This document shows positions 23,244 through 30,931 of a stretch of 31,540 nucleotides of DNA, piece by piece. This DNA is from FEN-987 sp035524675 (GTDB lineage Archaea; Thermoproteota; Bathyarchaeia; 40CM-2-53-6). The stretch covers positions 1-31,540 of the forward strand of contig DATKOK010000066.1 of the NCBI GenBank assembly GCA_035524675.1, read 5' to 3'. Each line of letters opens with the position of its first letter. Within the stretch, counting starts at the first letter, position 1. The notes beneath the pieces are model-generated. The model was not told the origin of the DNA and made no database searches. It saw nothing but the letters and a program-made list of their open reading frames with translations. A program made the translations under genes and the position numbers.

Positions 23244-24176
23244 ATGAACTCTCGCTCATGCGTTGCGGGAATTGATGGTGGAGCCAGTAAGACAGTTGCA
23301 ATAATAGCAGATACAGACGGCAAGATCTTAGGAAAAGCGAAAGCTGGCCCCTCGAACTATCACAACATAGGCGTTCAAGCCGCAACTCGTGCTATCCAGA
23401 CCGCCCTGAAGAGAGCACGACACAATGCGGGCACATCAGAAAGACCCGCAATAGCAGTTGTTGCACTCGCAGGAATAGATTCCAAGAGCGACATGATTAC
23501 AGCCTCCCGCTTCGTGAAGAGTTCCAGAATCGCTCAAACAAGTATAGTAATCCATGATTCTGTCGCGGCATTGTATGCTGCAACGAAAGGGCGACCTGGA
23601 ATCGTCGTCAATGCTGGAACGGGGAGCTTCGCAGCTGGCATCAATCGCAAAGGCGCATACGCTCGCGCAGGGGGCTGGGGCTACATAGTAAGCGACGAGG
23701 GCAGTGCCTATGATATTGGACTAAAGGCGATCAAAATGGCATTCAGATCGTTCGATGGGCGAGAGAAGAACACTGAAGTCGTTACGATTCTAAAGCGGAG
23801 ATTTCGAATCAAGGAGATCGATGACCTGGTACCTCACCTCTATACAACCGGACTTTCGGTCGAACAGATCGCAGGATTAGCCCCTCTAGTCATTAAGTCA
23901 GCGCGAAAAGACATGATCAGCAGAAGCATCATTAGAGAGGCAGGCACTGCCCTTGGAGAACTTGTCTGTACCGTCGCAACTCGATTGCACATGACGAAGG
24001 ATAAATTCCCTGTAGCAGCGATCGGAGGGAACTTCAGATCAGGAGACTACCTCCTGCGAACCCTCAAATTCAAAATCAATCAAGTTTGCCCCTACGCGCG
24101 CGTCATTCAGACAAACGTAGAGCCCGCCGTTGGGTCGCTTTCCCTAGCGCTCGAAGCCTTGAAGAAAGCGGACTGA
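23244..24176 (+). CDS. BadF/BadG-family ATPase, probable N-acetylglucosamine-type kinase
   Basis: This 310-residue member of the ASKHA fold has the phosphate-1 loop GIDGGASKT (residues 9-17). It also has IVIHDSVAALYAATKG with the catalytic-position Asp, the phosphate-2 loop VVNAGTGSFAAG, and the adenosine segment AIGGNFRSGD near the end. GGWGYIVSDEGSAYDIG is shared with eukaryotic and bacterial GlcNAc kinases and related BadF proteins. It probably phosphorylates an amino sugar or other hexose, though BadF homologues also activate other enzymes. The frame is open upstream to 23046, but ATG 23244 places the ATP loop at the normal distance from the N-terminus. It ends three bases from the convergent 97-residue gene. 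Confidence 0.85.
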   Translation: MNSRSCVAGIDGGASKTVAIIADTDGKILGKAKAGPSNYHNIGVQAATRAIQTALKRARHNAGTSERPAIAVVALAGIDSKSDMITASRFVKSSRIAQTSIVIHDSVAALYAATKGRPGIVVNAGTGSFAAGINRKGAYARAGGWGYIVSDEGSAYDIGLKAIKMAFRSFDGREKNTEVVTILKRRFRIKEIDDLVPHLYTTGLSVEQIAGLAPLVIKSARKDMISRSIIREAGTALGELVCTVATRLHMTKDKFPVAAIGGNFRSGDYLLRTLKFKINQVCPYARVIQTNVEPAVGSLSLALEALKKAD

Positions 24177-24179
24177 CCA

Positions 24180-24473
24180 CTATGACTGGGCCATGAATCG
24201 TTCGGCAATCCTTCTTGCTCGCTCGTAAGCTCGAATCCAACCTCCTTCAGCCCTGTCCGCGCATGCAATACCGACAACCTTTCGCGTTGATTTCGCTCGA
24301 TACGGGTCGCCGTGGGATACGTACACTGAATAGCAGCCTTTCGCTGAATCAGGATTTAGGATGTCAATGATGACAAACATGTTCTGAGAGCTTTTTCTCC
24401 AGAGGAATGGTTGGTCATTGACGCCACGATCGATCACCTTCCAATACGTTCTCGAGGCGGACGATTTCGTCAA
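24180..24473 (-). CDS. Hypothetical protein, 97 residues
   Basis: I did not recognise this protein. The best start is TTG at 24473; no ATG or GTG lies further upstream before the stop at 24516. The protein is soluble, with a strand pattern (NMFVIIDILNPDSAKGCYSVYVSHGDPYRAK) and a basic helix at the end (GWIRAYERARRIAERFM). It sits tail to tail with the BadF-type kinase and head to head with the thioredoxin gene. The base composition resembles its neighbours. Confidence 0.6.
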   Translation of the reverse strand: MTKSSASRTYWKVIDRGVNDQPFLWRKSSQNMFVIIDILNPDSAKGCYSVYVSHGDPYRAKSTRKVVGIACADRAEGGWIRAYERARRIAERFMAQS

Positions 24474-24567
24474 GCCTACCCCAACCGTTCTCTCCTTGAT
24501 GACAAGAGCAGATTCTCATAATCGTTACTTGTTGTGCACCAACGTGGAGTTGAAGTCGTTAGAGAAA

Positions 24568-24575
24568 GCTTAAGC
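24568..24575 (+). promoter_or_regulatory. TATA-like box of the thioredoxin gene
   Basis: GCTTAAGC is a palindromic TATA-like element about 40 bases before ATG 24614. It predicts a transcript start near 24599 and therefore favours the ATG over the TTG/GTG codons at 24602-24607. Confidence 0.35.
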
Positions 24576-24613
24576 ATTAGTTTTCACGGGTCGTAATTGT
24601 ATTGGTGCATCGT

Positions 24614-25234
24614 ATGACTAAGAAACCAAGCAAGGTACCAGTCCAGAAAGAGAAACATGGACTCAGCAAGGTCGAGAAAGTTGCGATACCAATCATCGTC
24701 ATAATCGCAATCTGGGCCGTCTATTCCTTCACCCAACCTACGCCGACCTCGTCAACTCTCTCAGTTACGTACTCCTCAACCCCATCACTATCGCAATCAA
24801 GCAGCGCTCCCGACTTCACGCTTCAAACCGTAAGCTCAAGCGGATTGACCGGACAATCTGTCACCCTGAGTTCATTTCGCGGAAAGGTCGTGCTCCTGGA
24901 GTTCATGGAACCATGGTGTCCCCACTGTCAGCGAATGGCGTCGGTCCTAGACAGCTTATACTCACAGTATGGTAGCAGCAATGTAGTCTTCATTTCGGTG
25001 GCAGGACCCTGGAACGGAGCAACGTCAGACGACGCAGCTAACTTCATCCGAAATTACGGCACCAGCTGGGTATACGCCTACGACTCCTCGGGAACCGTGT
25101 TCAGCGAATACGGTGTCCAATCGACGCCCACGTTCGTTGTCATCGGGAAGGACGGATCTGTCTCGACCACATTCACCGGTGAACAGACATCCGACACGCT
25201 CTCCGGAGCCATCTCAGCAGCGATAAACGGATGA
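24614..25234 (+). CDS. Membrane-anchored thioredoxin-like protein (TlpA/ResA type)
   Basis: This extracytoplasmic thiol-disulfide protein has 206 residues from ATG 24614. A basic N-terminus and one helix (residues 23-40, VAIPIIVIIAIWAVYSF) anchor it. A Ser/Thr/Pro-rich linker (about 41-63) follows, and then a thioredoxin fold of the AhpC-TSA/TlpA kind. The active site is W-C102-P-H-C105, and the cis-proline lies in VQSTPTFVVIG. APDFTLQTVSSSGLTGQSVTLSSFRGKVVLLEF is the usual TlpA entry strand. It probably reduces or rearranges disulfides on exported proteins; the partner is not in view. TTG 24602 and GTG 24605 are alternative starts. Confidence 0.9.
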   Translation: MTKKPSKVPVQKEKHGLSKVEKVAIPIIVIIAIWAVYSFTQPTPTSSTLSVTYSSTPSLSQSSSAPDFTLQTVSSSGLTGQSVTLSSFRGKVVLLEFMEPWCPHCQRMASVLDSLYSQYGSSNVVFISVAGPWNGATSDDAANFIRNYGTSWVYAYDSSGTVFSEYGVQSTPTFVVIGKDGSVSTTFTGEQTSDTLSGAISAAING

Positions 25235-25266
25235 ACTCTCTAACATAACCTGTGTCACATGACACG

Positions 25267-25407
25267 CTAGATACAGGAGCCTAACTGACAACCCTGCACT
25301 ACTCGGTTAGATATCAGAACCTCTGTCGAAGAAGCTGTTGATTCAATTTTCTTCTCGGCTTCTTGAATTTCCAACTCTGAAACTCTGAATAAAGTGCATA
25401 TAACCAT
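25267..25407 (-). CDS. Possible small protein (46-64 residues) with C-terminal CQLGSC
   Basis: This unrecognised small frame starts with ATG at 25407 (46 residues) or TTG at 25461 (64 residues). It encodes an acidic amphipathic helix (VSELEIQEAEKKIES) and ends with GCQLGSCI, so two cysteines lie near the terminus. A minus-strand AATTATGA near 25440 could serve as a TATA box for the ATG. It is divergent from the MFS carrier and the only candidate gene in the gap. Support is weak, and it may be a chance frame. Confidence 0.35.
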   Translation of the reverse strand: MVICTLFRVSELEIQEAEKKIESTASSTEVLISNRVVQGCQLGSCI

Positions 25408-25466
25408 CCTTGCGTTTTTCCCGATTCCCCATTTAGTCTCATAATTGATCGTTGAAGGCAAGCCTG

Positions 25467-26636
25467 ATGCTGCATGAGAGTCTGAGGTTTCGGTTCTATC
25501 TCTCTGTTTTCGTTGCCTCTCTCGGCCTAGCGATGTACACAGTATTCATTCCAGTCTTTGCCCAAACCTTTGGAGCTACATTTTTCGACCTCGGTCTCAT
25601 TGGCGCTGTAGGAGCCTTAGCGACGGCTGCAATACCTAGCTTAGCAGGCCATATGGCTGACAAGACTAACCGATTGTGGGTCTATCAACTCTCATTGATT
25701 ATCAATCTGCTAGCTACCTTCTTCCTCATCTACTGCCATTCAGTATTCGATATTGCAGCGTTGCGCCTAGTTGGGGGCGTAGGGTTAGGCATCTTCTGGC
25801 CCATGGGGGAAGCACTCGCAGCGGATCTTGCACCCGCTGACAGAAGGGTAAGAGAGATGGGTCGATATAGTGTCGCATTGGCCATGGGATTATTGATTGG
25901 CCCGTCCGTCGGGGGTTATGTGGCTCAAACCTTCGGGTACACAAATCTCTTCATCATATCTACTGTAGTCATCGGCATCTCGCTCCTGCAATCAGTACTG
26001 TGGGTACTGCCGTTGTATCCAAGGCAAGAGCCTGCAAGGTCGGAAAATAGTGATGGTAACGTGCGTATCATTAGCGGCATATTCCCGATGTACTTGATGC
26101 TCATCTGCTACGGCGTCGTATGGGGACTCATCAGTTCGATCTTTCCAGGTTACGTAAATTCCATCGGAATCAACGCGCTACTCATAGGCTACCTGTTCAG
26201 CGCCTTTGGAGTCACAAGAATCTTCTTTCTGGCGACGGCACACCGCTACTTGAAGTTCGGCGAGAAGCGAATGCTAGCTATAGCCGCGTCAATTATCTTC
26301 CTTGGAATTCTGATACTTGCAGCCTTTCCCTATTTCATCACATTCCTGATCGGGATGATGCTGATCGGAGGAAGCGTGGGAGTCGTTTTCCCGATAGCCA
26401 GCAGCCACATTTCTCACCATTTTCCCGACGAAAAGCGAGGCGCCGCGATGGGATCATATGAGACTGCAGTCAACACTGGAGAAACCATAGGACCCTACGT
26501 GGCCGGCGTCCTTGCATCTCTGGTGAGCATTACATCCGGCTTGATGTTGATGTCAGTCTTCCCAGCACTCATGATCTTGTTCACACTTTGGGGAAGAAAT
26601 CGTCCCGCGAATGCGACTGGACAAGACACGCGTTAG
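25467..26636 (+). CDS. Major facilitator superfamily transporter
   Basis: This secondary transporter of 389 residues has about 12 membrane helices. The motif-A-like loop GHMADKTNR follows helix 2 (ATAAIPSLAG), and LRLVGGVGLGIFWPMGEALAADL is the usual helix-4/5 region. The central loop (about residues 185-200) is hydrophilic and divides the two six-helix halves. I chose ATG 25467 rather than TTG 25452. An A/T-rich element (CATAATTG, 25439-25446) about 25 bases upstream suggests a leaderless transcript starting near the ATG. It is followed, within 46 bases and on the same strand, by a sugar-isomerase-like gene, so a carbohydrate substrate is the best guess. The sequence itself does not fix the substrate. 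Confidence 0.9.
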   Translation: MLHESLRFRFYLSVFVASLGLAMYTVFIPVFAQTFGATFFDLGLIGAVGALATAAIPSLAGHMADKTNRLWVYQLSLIINLLATFFLIYCHSVFDIAALRLVGGVGLGIFWPMGEALAADLAPADRRVREMGRYSVALAMGLLIGPSVGGYVAQTFGYTNLFIISTVVIGISLLQSVLWVLPLYPRQEPARSENSDGNVRIISGIFPMYLMLICYGVVWGLISSIFPGYVNSIGINALLIGYLFSAFGVTRIFFLATAHRYLKFGEKRMLAIAASIIFLGILILAAFPYFITFLIGMMLIGGSVGVVFPIASSHISHHFPDEKRGAAMGSYETAVNTGETIGPYVAGVLASLVSITSGLMLMSVFPALMILFTLWGRNRPANATGQDTR

Positions 26637-26681
26637 ATTTCTGTGAAAACATTAATACGTCTTCAACTCGCAGTTCGAATT

Positions 26682-27572
26682 ATGACCCGCTTCTGGAAAG
26701 TGGCGGCACCCGTATGGGCATTTTTTGAGAGACAGACTCGTTTCTTCCAACTGGGCGAGAGGGTACCTATCGAGAAAATCATGGGAGGCCTCAAAGATTT
26801 GAGATTCGACGGAATTGAATTAGGCGTCTTCGACCCCGCTAAAGACGGTGCACAAGACGAAATGCGCAAAGTCGAGCAATTGCTGAAATCTAACAGGCTC
26901 GAGGTACCCAACCTCTACGTGGACATTGCCGGCCACTGGCCTCTCGCATCTTTTACCCATCCAGATGCTAAAGTTCGTCGAGACGTCATTCTATTGTTGA
27001 AGAAGAGCATTGAGATCGCAAAGGGATACGGCATCGAGATGATGGGGATATCCCCTGACTGCGACGGATTCCCCCATCCTTTCGGCGTCAGCTACCGAGA
27101 CGCGTGGAACTGGATGAAAGAAGGCATAGCCGAATGTGTTGATGCTGCAAACGATGCAGGATTAAGATTTGCTTTTGAGTATAAACCAAAGGAAACACGC
27201 AACTTCTCTCTGATCGCAAATGCGGACGGTGCCCTCAGGTTAGTGGACCAGGTTAACTCAAACAATTTCGGCATCCTCATGGATACGGGTCATGCGTTAT
27301 ACGCGAAAGAAGATTTACCCATGACCGCCGAAAAACTCGACAAGAAATTATTCCATGTTCACATATGCGACAACTATGGGGACTGGGACGACGACCTCCC
27401 TCCCGGAACTGTTCATGACTTTAGTGACTTCTTCAGAGCATTGAAACGGATAGATTACAAGGGTTACGTAGGACTTGACATTTACCCGATGCAGGACCCG
27501 TTCGGTGAGTGCAAGAAGAGTATAGCTTACATCGACGAAATGTACGGAAAATTAACCAAAGAATACTCGTAG
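26682..27572 (+). CDS. Sugar phosphate isomerase/epimerase (xylose-isomerase-like TIM barrel)
   Basis: This 296-residue TIM barrel belongs to the AP-endonuclease-2/xylose-isomerase-like group, which includes sugar and inositol epimerases and dehydratases. Visible features are LRFDGIELGVFD after the first strands and FAFEYKPKE with a metal-ligand Glu. GILMDTGHALYAKED carries Asp and His ligands, FHVHICDN has further His/Asp ligands, and GYVGLDIYP closes the barrel. I chose ATG 26682 over GTG 26643 because the latter would add 13 residues of little character; the choice is uncertain. It follows the MFS gene on the same strand and is tail to tail with the FGGY kinase. The exact substrate is unknown. 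Confidence 0.87.
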   Translation: MTRFWKVAAPVWAFFERQTRFFQLGERVPIEKIMGGLKDLRFDGIELGVFDPAKDGAQDEMRKVEQLLKSNRLEVPNLYVDIAGHWPLASFTHPDAKVRRDVILLLKKSIEIAKGYGIEMMGISPDCDGFPHPFGVSYRDAWNWMKEGIAECVDAANDAGLRFAFEYKPKETRNFSLIANADGALRLVDQVNSNNFGILMDTGHALYAKEDLPMTAEKLDKKLFHVHICDNYGDWDDDLPPGTVHDFSDFFRALKRIDYKGYVGLDIYPMQDPFGECKKSIAYIDEMYGKLTKEYS

Positions 27573-27579
27573 CGTGAGC

Positions 27580-29142
27580 TCAGTTCTGAGCCCACGAGGT
27601 TATAGCGTCGTCGATGATTTTCGCCGTCGAGTAACCCGGGGACCATACCTTCCGAAAGCACTCAACGTACCGTTTGTGCGACCTCTCATCAGGCTCCGTG
27701 ACTATAGCCTCATTTAGCTTAAGCCACTTCTTGATAACGCCTGCGTCTTGTATCTGTTTACTAGCAAGAGCCGCCAGTAAAGCGTCTCCGCCTGGCGCTT
27801 CACTACTCCGAGGAGCATACACCACCTTGTACCCGGTCACGTCAGCTAGAATTCTGCGGTAGACCGCGCTCTTGGCGGTCGGCCCCGAAATGAGCATAGT
27901 GTCTGAGAGATGAATCTCCGTCTCTGCCATCGAGTCAACATGCCTAAGAAGATCAAATGCCACGCTCTCCAAAATCGCCCTGTAGAGTTCCCCCCTTGTG
28001 GGCATTCCCGAGAGGCCGTTGAACGCCCCGAAACGGGCTGGATTCCAGTTGGGAGTCCGTTCCCCCATCATCTGCGGAATGAACAGAATCCCCTTCTCCG
28101 CTGCCAGTGAAGACTCCGCTTCCCTGTCCAAGATTTGCTCCTTCGACCCCGTGAGACCTGCAAACCACCGGAAACAGTGTCCTGTTGTCTTCGATCCTCC
28201 GAAACTTTCGAGTTTGTGATTTGAATCGACAACGAAGGGATAGTTGATCAGACTCGTCGTGATCTTCCACGGTCCGGTCCTATCGTCCTGGATCATGTTC
28301 CAGCAGCCGCTCGTGCCGCACATGAAATTGTGCTCACCATCGTTCAGCGCGCCGCTTCCTAGAGCGCTTGTCGGTGCATCGTCACCTCCAGCAGCGACTA
28401 TGGTGCCTTTCTCAAGACCGGTTAATTCTGAACCTTTGGCGGTCACTTCGCCAACTACTTGGTCACAAGCAATCAGATCGGGAAGTTTGTCTCGCGGAAT
28501 GTCCAGCCCGTTGAGAAGTTCTTCTGACCATCGCGACCGTCTAATGTCGAATAATCCGCCTAAGTTTCCAGCGTAGCAGAGGTCGTAGAGTAATGTCCCG
28601 GTGATTAGATATGCTGCGTAGCCGTTGGGAGTGGCAAACTTGTATGTCCTCGCCCAAACTTCTGGGAGATTATTCTTGATCCACAACATTTTCGTGAATC
28701 CGAAGTATGGGTCCGAGGTATTCCCCGTAACAGCCGAGAGCTTATCATAACCGACAGTTCTGAGGACTTCAGCTGCTTCCTCAACAGCCCTCGAATCATT
28801 CCATATCAAAGCAGGATAGATGGGTTTCAGTTCCTTGTCGAGGGGAATTCCGCTGCCGGGATTGAGTGCAGATATGCAGACGGCACAAATGTCGCTCGCA
28901 GTAACACCCTTCTTGGCTGCAAGAGCAATGCCCTGTCCAATAGACTCGAAACAGGCGCGCATCCAAACATCAGCGTTCTGCTCCGACCACTTTGGCTTGG
29001 GAGACTCGGGCGCATACTCAAAGGATCCAGCTGCTGCGAGGACATCGCCAGTTTCAACGTCTACTACGACAGATTTCGCGCTAGTTGTACCGATGTCACA
29101 CCCAATAACGCCTGTCAATAGCACCAATCTCCCAATGGGCAT
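27580..29142 (-). CDS. FGGY-family carbohydrate kinase (xylulokinase-like)
   Basis: This 520-residue ASKHA sugar kinase of the xylulo-/fuculo-/glycerol-kinase family has the N-terminal phosphate loop GCDIGTTSAKSVVVD (about residues 13-27). ALIWNDSRAVEEA is the substrate-contact strand, and SDPYFGFTKMLWIKNN follows it. AAGGDDAPTSALGSGAL contains the catalytic-base Asp. FGGSKTTGHCFRWFAG and ISGPTAKSAVYRRILADVTG form the second phosphate/adenine signature. ATG 29142 is chosen; an in-frame GTG at 29169 is also open. It is divergent from the fucose-isomerase-like gene, so the pair probably acts in one pathway (aldose to ketose to ketose phosphate). Which ketose is phosphorylated cannot be decided here. 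Confidence 0.92.
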   Translation of the reverse strand: MPIGRLVLLTGVIGCDIGTTSAKSVVVDVETGDVLAAAGSFEYAPESPKPKWSEQNADVWMRACFESIGQGIALAAKKGVTASDICAVCISALNPGSGIPLDKELKPIYPALIWNDSRAVEEAAEVLRTVGYDKLSAVTGNTSDPYFGFTKMLWIKNNLPEVWARTYKFATPNGYAAYLITGTLLYDLCYAGNLGGLFDIRRSRWSEELLNGLDIPRDKLPDLIACDQVVGEVTAKGSELTGLEKGTIVAAGGDDAPTSALGSGALNDGEHNFMCGTSGCWNMIQDDRTGPWKITTSLINYPFVVDSNHKLESFGGSKTTGHCFRWFAGLTGSKEQILDREAESSLAAEKGILFIPQMMGERTPNWNPARFGAFNGLSGMPTRGELYRAILESVAFDLLRHVDSMAETEIHLSDTMLISGPTAKSAVYRRILADVTGYKVVYAPRSSEAPGGDALLAALASKQIQDAGVIKKWLKLNEAIVTEPDERSHKRYVECFRKVWSPGYSTAKIIDDAITSWAQN

Positions 29143-29266
29143 AGTAATTTGGACGCTTCCACTTATCACATTGTTCCTCGACCTTCAGAACAAGTATCAG
29201 TCTAACAATTGAAACCCAGACGTATCTCAACTACTCTCGCTCAAAGGTAATCGACAGTCATTCATA

Positions 29267-30931
29267 TTGCTCCGTTACATACGCACTCCCAGTGAGCCAG
29301 CATTGACTAAGATCAAGAGGAAGCGGACATCACGATCTGTTGTTTATCTGGTTGCGAACGGAGACATGCGTCTATCAGCCAACCAAACATGCGAACCTGC
29401 GCAAGCGGCGATGGAAAAGCAAGTTGTTGCTGCAGTTGAAGCCGAGGGCTCTGAGGTCAAACGTGCCCACCCATACGACCCAGTCAAGAAGCACGGGTTC
29501 ATAGACAGCCAGAAATACGGCATGGAAGTTTTCCGCTCAATTCCACACGGCGCACCATTGATAGTTGCAGAGGCAGTTTGGGAGTACAGCCATCACGTCC
29601 TTCCCGGTCTGCTAACACACGATGGCCCAATACTCACAGTGGCAAACTGGAGCGGCGAATGGCCTGGCTTGGTCGGCATGCTTAATCTGAACGCCTCGCT
29701 GGCCAAAGCTGGCGTCCCGTACAGCACCCTCTGGAGCGAGGACTTTTCCGACGAATTCTTCCTGAAGGGGCTAAGAAGTTGGTTGAGGATTGGCAGAATC
29801 CATTATGATACTTCTCATGTCACACCCTACCGAGAGCGACGTGAATTCGCGTCTTCCATTGACGTCGGGAAGGAATTTGCTCAAAAGTTCGCGGAAGAGA
29901 AATCTATCATGGGTATCTTCGATGAAGGTTGCATGGGAATGTACAATGCAATCATCCCAGACGAACTGTTATGGACCACAGGGGTCTACAAGGAGCGACT
30001 GAGTCAGTCAGCACTGTACGCAAAAATGTTGACCATACCCGAGGCAGAAGCTAGAACCGTATATGACTGGTTAATTGCGAAAGGCGTCCACTTCAACCTC
30101 GGTCAAGACGATGCAACCGAACTTACGGAGAAGCAAGTCTTGCTACAATGCAAGATGTACATAGCAGCAGTCCGCCTCGCGTATGAATTTGGTTGCGCCA
30201 CCATCGGAATCCAATATCAACAAGGTCTGAAGGATCTCGTTCCCGCATCAGACCTGGCTGAAGGACTACTGAACAACGTGGACCGGCCTCCAGTTTATGA
30301 TGAGAGAACGGGTGAGGAACTGTACCCTGGAGAGGCTGTGCCCCACTTCAACGAGGTAGACGAATGCGCAGGACTAGATGGGCTTATAACATATCATCTT
30401 TGGCGAAAAATGGGATTTCCCCCGGAAACAACCCTGCACGACATACGTTGGGGTCGACACTACCACGACGAGAATGTCGATGATTTTGTGTGGCTGCTTG
30501 AGATTTCAGGCGCGGTACCACCCGCGCACCTTGCTGGCGAATATCGTGGTGTCACTAGTGACCGTCAGCCACCAATGTATTTTCCACTCGGCGGAGGAAC
30601 AGTTAAGGGAGTCTGCAAGCCTGGCCACATAGTTTGGAGTCGCGTATATGTCGAGGAAGGAAGACTGAAGTGTGACATGGGTCTGGGCGAGTCACTAAAA
30701 CTATCAGACAATGAAAATCAGGAACGTTGGCGCTTAACCACTCCACAATGGCCAATGATGCAAGCAATTCTGAAAGGAATAACTCGAGATCAAATGATGG
30801 CGCGTCACAAGTCGAATCACATCCAAGTTGTATACGCCCCCGACCATAATCATGCTCAGCGTGCACTATACGCCAAGGCAGCGGCAATGCACAAGTTAGG
30901 CTTGCAAGTCTATTTGTGTGGAGACCATTGA
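29267..30931 (+). CDS. L-fucose isomerase-like protein (FucI/AraA superfamily)
   Basis: This protein of up to 554 residues is related to L-fucose/L-arabinose isomerases, which interconvert aldoses and ketoses with a Mn2+ ion. Supporting segments are VYLVANGDMRLSAN near residue 26, AEAVWEYSHHVLPGLL, ILTVANWSGEWPGLVGMLN, and GIFDEGCMGMYNA with Glu220. GCATIGIQYQQGLKDL and FNEVDECAGLDGLITYHL carry candidate acidic metal ligands, and His-rich DHNHAQ near the end is in the place of the third ligand. The start is TTG at 29267; the first 20 residues are basic and may not be translated. It faces the FGGY kinase head to head across a 124-base spacer. Substrate specificity is unknown. Confidence 0.85.
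   Translation: MLRYIRTPSEPALTKIKRKRTSRSVVYLVANGDMRLSANQTCEPAQAAMEKQVVAAVEAEGSEVKRAHPYDPVKKHGFIDSQKYGMEVFRSIPHGAPLIVAEAVWEYSHHVLPGLLTHDGPILTVANWSGEWPGLVGMLNLNASLAKAGVPYSTLWSEDFSDEFFLKGLRSWLRIGRIHYDTSHVTPYRERREFASSIDVGKEFAQKFAEEKSIMGIFDEGCMGMYNAIIPDELLWTTGVYKERLSQSALYAKMLTIPEAEARTVYDWLIAKGVHFNLGQDDATELTEKQVLLQCKMYIAAVRLAYEFGCATIGIQYQQGLKDLVPASDLAEGLLNNVDRPPVYDERTGEELYPGEAVPHFNEVDECAGLDGLITYHLWRKMGFPPETTLHDIRWGRHYHDENVDDFVWLLEISGAVPPAHLAGEYRGVTSDRQPPMYFPLGGGTVKGVCKPGHIVWSRVYVEEGRLKCDMGLGESLKLSDNENQERWRLTTPQWPMMQAILKGITRDQMMARHKSNHIQVVYAPDHNHAQRALYAKAAAMHKLGLQVYLCGDH

Noticed and set aside
28820..29212. 130-residue plus-strand frame opposite the FGGY kinase
   Set aside because: It covers the kinase N-terminal phosphate loop in antisense and has no start signal.
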